NCBI GenBank assembly: GCA_015654725.1
Contig: JAATGI010000164.1
Coordinates: 1-16,236, forward strand
Direction: 5' to 3'
DNA: 16,236 bases
Source of the DNA: Rhodospirillales bacterium
Lineage (GTDB): Bacteria; Pseudomonadota; Alphaproteobacteria; ATCC43930; CGMCC-115725
The notes below the pieces were generated by a model. It was not told where the DNA came from. It made no database searches and saw only the letters and a program-made list of their open reading frames with translations. This document shows, piece by piece, positions 15,541 through 16,236 of the stretch. The stretch's first letter is position 1; each line of letters starts with the position of its first letter. The position numbers and the translations under genes were made by a program.

Positions 15541-16236
15541 GTGACCGTCTCGGCTTCGCCGTCCCGGCGCGATCTGCGGCTCGATTTTTTTCGCGGCCTC
15601 GCGCTATTCATCATTTTCATCGATCACGTTCCGGGCAATTTGCTGAGCCATTTTACCTTGCGCTCGATCGGGTTCTCCGACGCGGCCGAGGTCTTCATCT
15701 TCATTTCCGGCTTCACCGCGGCGATGGTGTTCGGCCAGGCGCTGCGGCGGCGCGGCGCGTTGTTCGCCGCGGCGCAAATCTATCGCCGCGTCTGGCAGCT
15801 TTATGTCGCGCATCTGGTGCTGTTCGTGATCTTCATGGCGGAGGTGTCCTACACCATCACGCGCTTCAACAACCCGATGTACACGGATGAAATGGGCATC
15901 GGCAACTTCTTGAACGAGCCGCATCTCGCCATCATCAACGCGCTGATTTTGCGCTTTCAGCCCACCTTTCTCGACATCCTGCCGCTCTACATCGTGCTGC
16001 TGGCGGCGTTTCCGTTCATTCTCGTGGCGTTGGCGCATCGGCGCTGGCTGGTCTTGGCGGTGTCCGCCGCGCTCTACGCCGCCGCGCAGATTTTCGGGCT
16101 GACGTTCCATGGTTATCCGTCCGGCTTCGTCTGGTACTTCAATCCGTTCGCTTGGCAGTTCCTGTTCGTGATCGGCGCGGCCTGCGGCCACGCCCGCGTG
16201 TCCGGCTTGGCCGTTATGCCGGCCGGACGATGGCCG
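15541..16236 (+). CDS. opgC: Partial: OpgC-like membrane acyltransferase family protein, N-terminal part
   Basis: The open frame runs off the right edge, and 232 codons are visible. The N-terminus RRDLRLDFFRGLALF followed by FIDHVPGNLLSHFTLRS and GFSDAAEVFIFISGFTAA is the signature of the OpgC family. OpgC proteins are multi-pass inner-membrane proteins of the acyltransferase-3 type, and the founding member adds succinyl groups to osmoregulated periplasmic glucans. At least six hydrophobic segments are visible, including LVLFVIFMAEVSY, LPLYIVLLAAFPFILVAL and WQFLFVIGAACGHA. GTG 15541 is chosen because GAAAGG lies 8 bases upstream and the remaining N-terminal length fits the family. In-frame ATGs at 15481 and 15496 are alternatives adding 20 or 15 residues. 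No glucan synthesis gene is visible, so succinylation of glucans is only inferred from the family. The C-terminus is unknown. Confidence 0.82.
   Translation, partial: MTVSASPSRRDLRLDFFRGLALFIIFIDHVPGNLLSHFTLRSIGFSDAAEVFIFISGFTAAMVFGQALRRRGALFAAAQIYRRVWQLYVAHLVLFVIFMAEVSYTITRFNNPMYTDEMGIGNFLNEPHLAIINALILRFQPTFLDILPLYIVLLAAFPFILVALAHRRWLVLAVSAALYAAAQIFGLTFHGYPSGFVWYFNPFAWQFLFVIGAACGHARVSGLAVMPAGRWP

Overview
The window is high-GC, densely packed bacterial chromosome. Its gene families point to an alphaproteobacterium of the Rhodospirillales/Hyphomicrobiales kind: a Liv-type ABC transporter tail, a Pat-like acyl-CoA-synthetase/GNAT fusion, a DUF2126 / ATP-grasp / alpha-E / transglutaminase operon, a divergent ligD-ku pair and an OpgC-like membrane acyltransferase. 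This placement is an inference from gene content and base composition. No marker gene is present. I see no mobile elements, CRISPR arrays, tRNAs or rRNAs, and no gene-free stretch longer than about 190 bases.

Layout. (1) 1-2809, plus strand: the last 38 codons of a LivF-type ATP-binding protein. Thirteen bases later comes an 892-residue protein with NDP-forming acyl-CoA synthetase modules and a C-terminal GNAT acetyltransferase. (2) 2922-9673, plus strand: a three-gene operon. It encodes a transglutaminase/DUF2126 fusion (circularly permuted glutamine-synthetase-like ligase), a circularly permuted ATP-grasp/alpha-E fusion, and a second stand-alone transglutaminase. Spacings are 24 bases and then a 4-base ATGA overlap. 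(3) 9674-11675, plus strand: a leader with a plausible promoter and a micro-ORF, then a DCC (DUF393) / lipase-maturation-factor membrane fusion protein. (4) 11680-15330: the bacterial non-homologous end-joining pair, ligD on the minus strand and ku on the plus strand. They diverge from a 183-base AT-richer spacer containing a perfect 12-base palindrome. (5) 15541-16236: the start of an OpgC-like multi-pass membrane protein, cut by the window edge.

The most interesting unit is the 6.75-kb operon. Comparative genomics (Iyer, Aravind and colleagues, on non-ribosomal amidoligases) predicted a widespread peptide-synthesis or peptide-tagging system. It is built from a permuted ATP-grasp ligase, a permuted glutamine-synthetase-like ligase, the alpha-E helical domain, transglutaminase-fold proteins and the proteasome-like NTN hydrolase Anbu. 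All of these except Anbu are here, compressed by fusion into three genes. The substrate and product are, as far as I know, unestablished. In this locus I would expect two ATP-dependent amide-forming activities acting with two papain-like peptidases or transferases.

The NHEJ pair is self-contained: Ku binds and bridges broken ends, and LigD supplies 3'-end cleaning, gap filling and ligation. The other genes are probably neighbours rather than partners.
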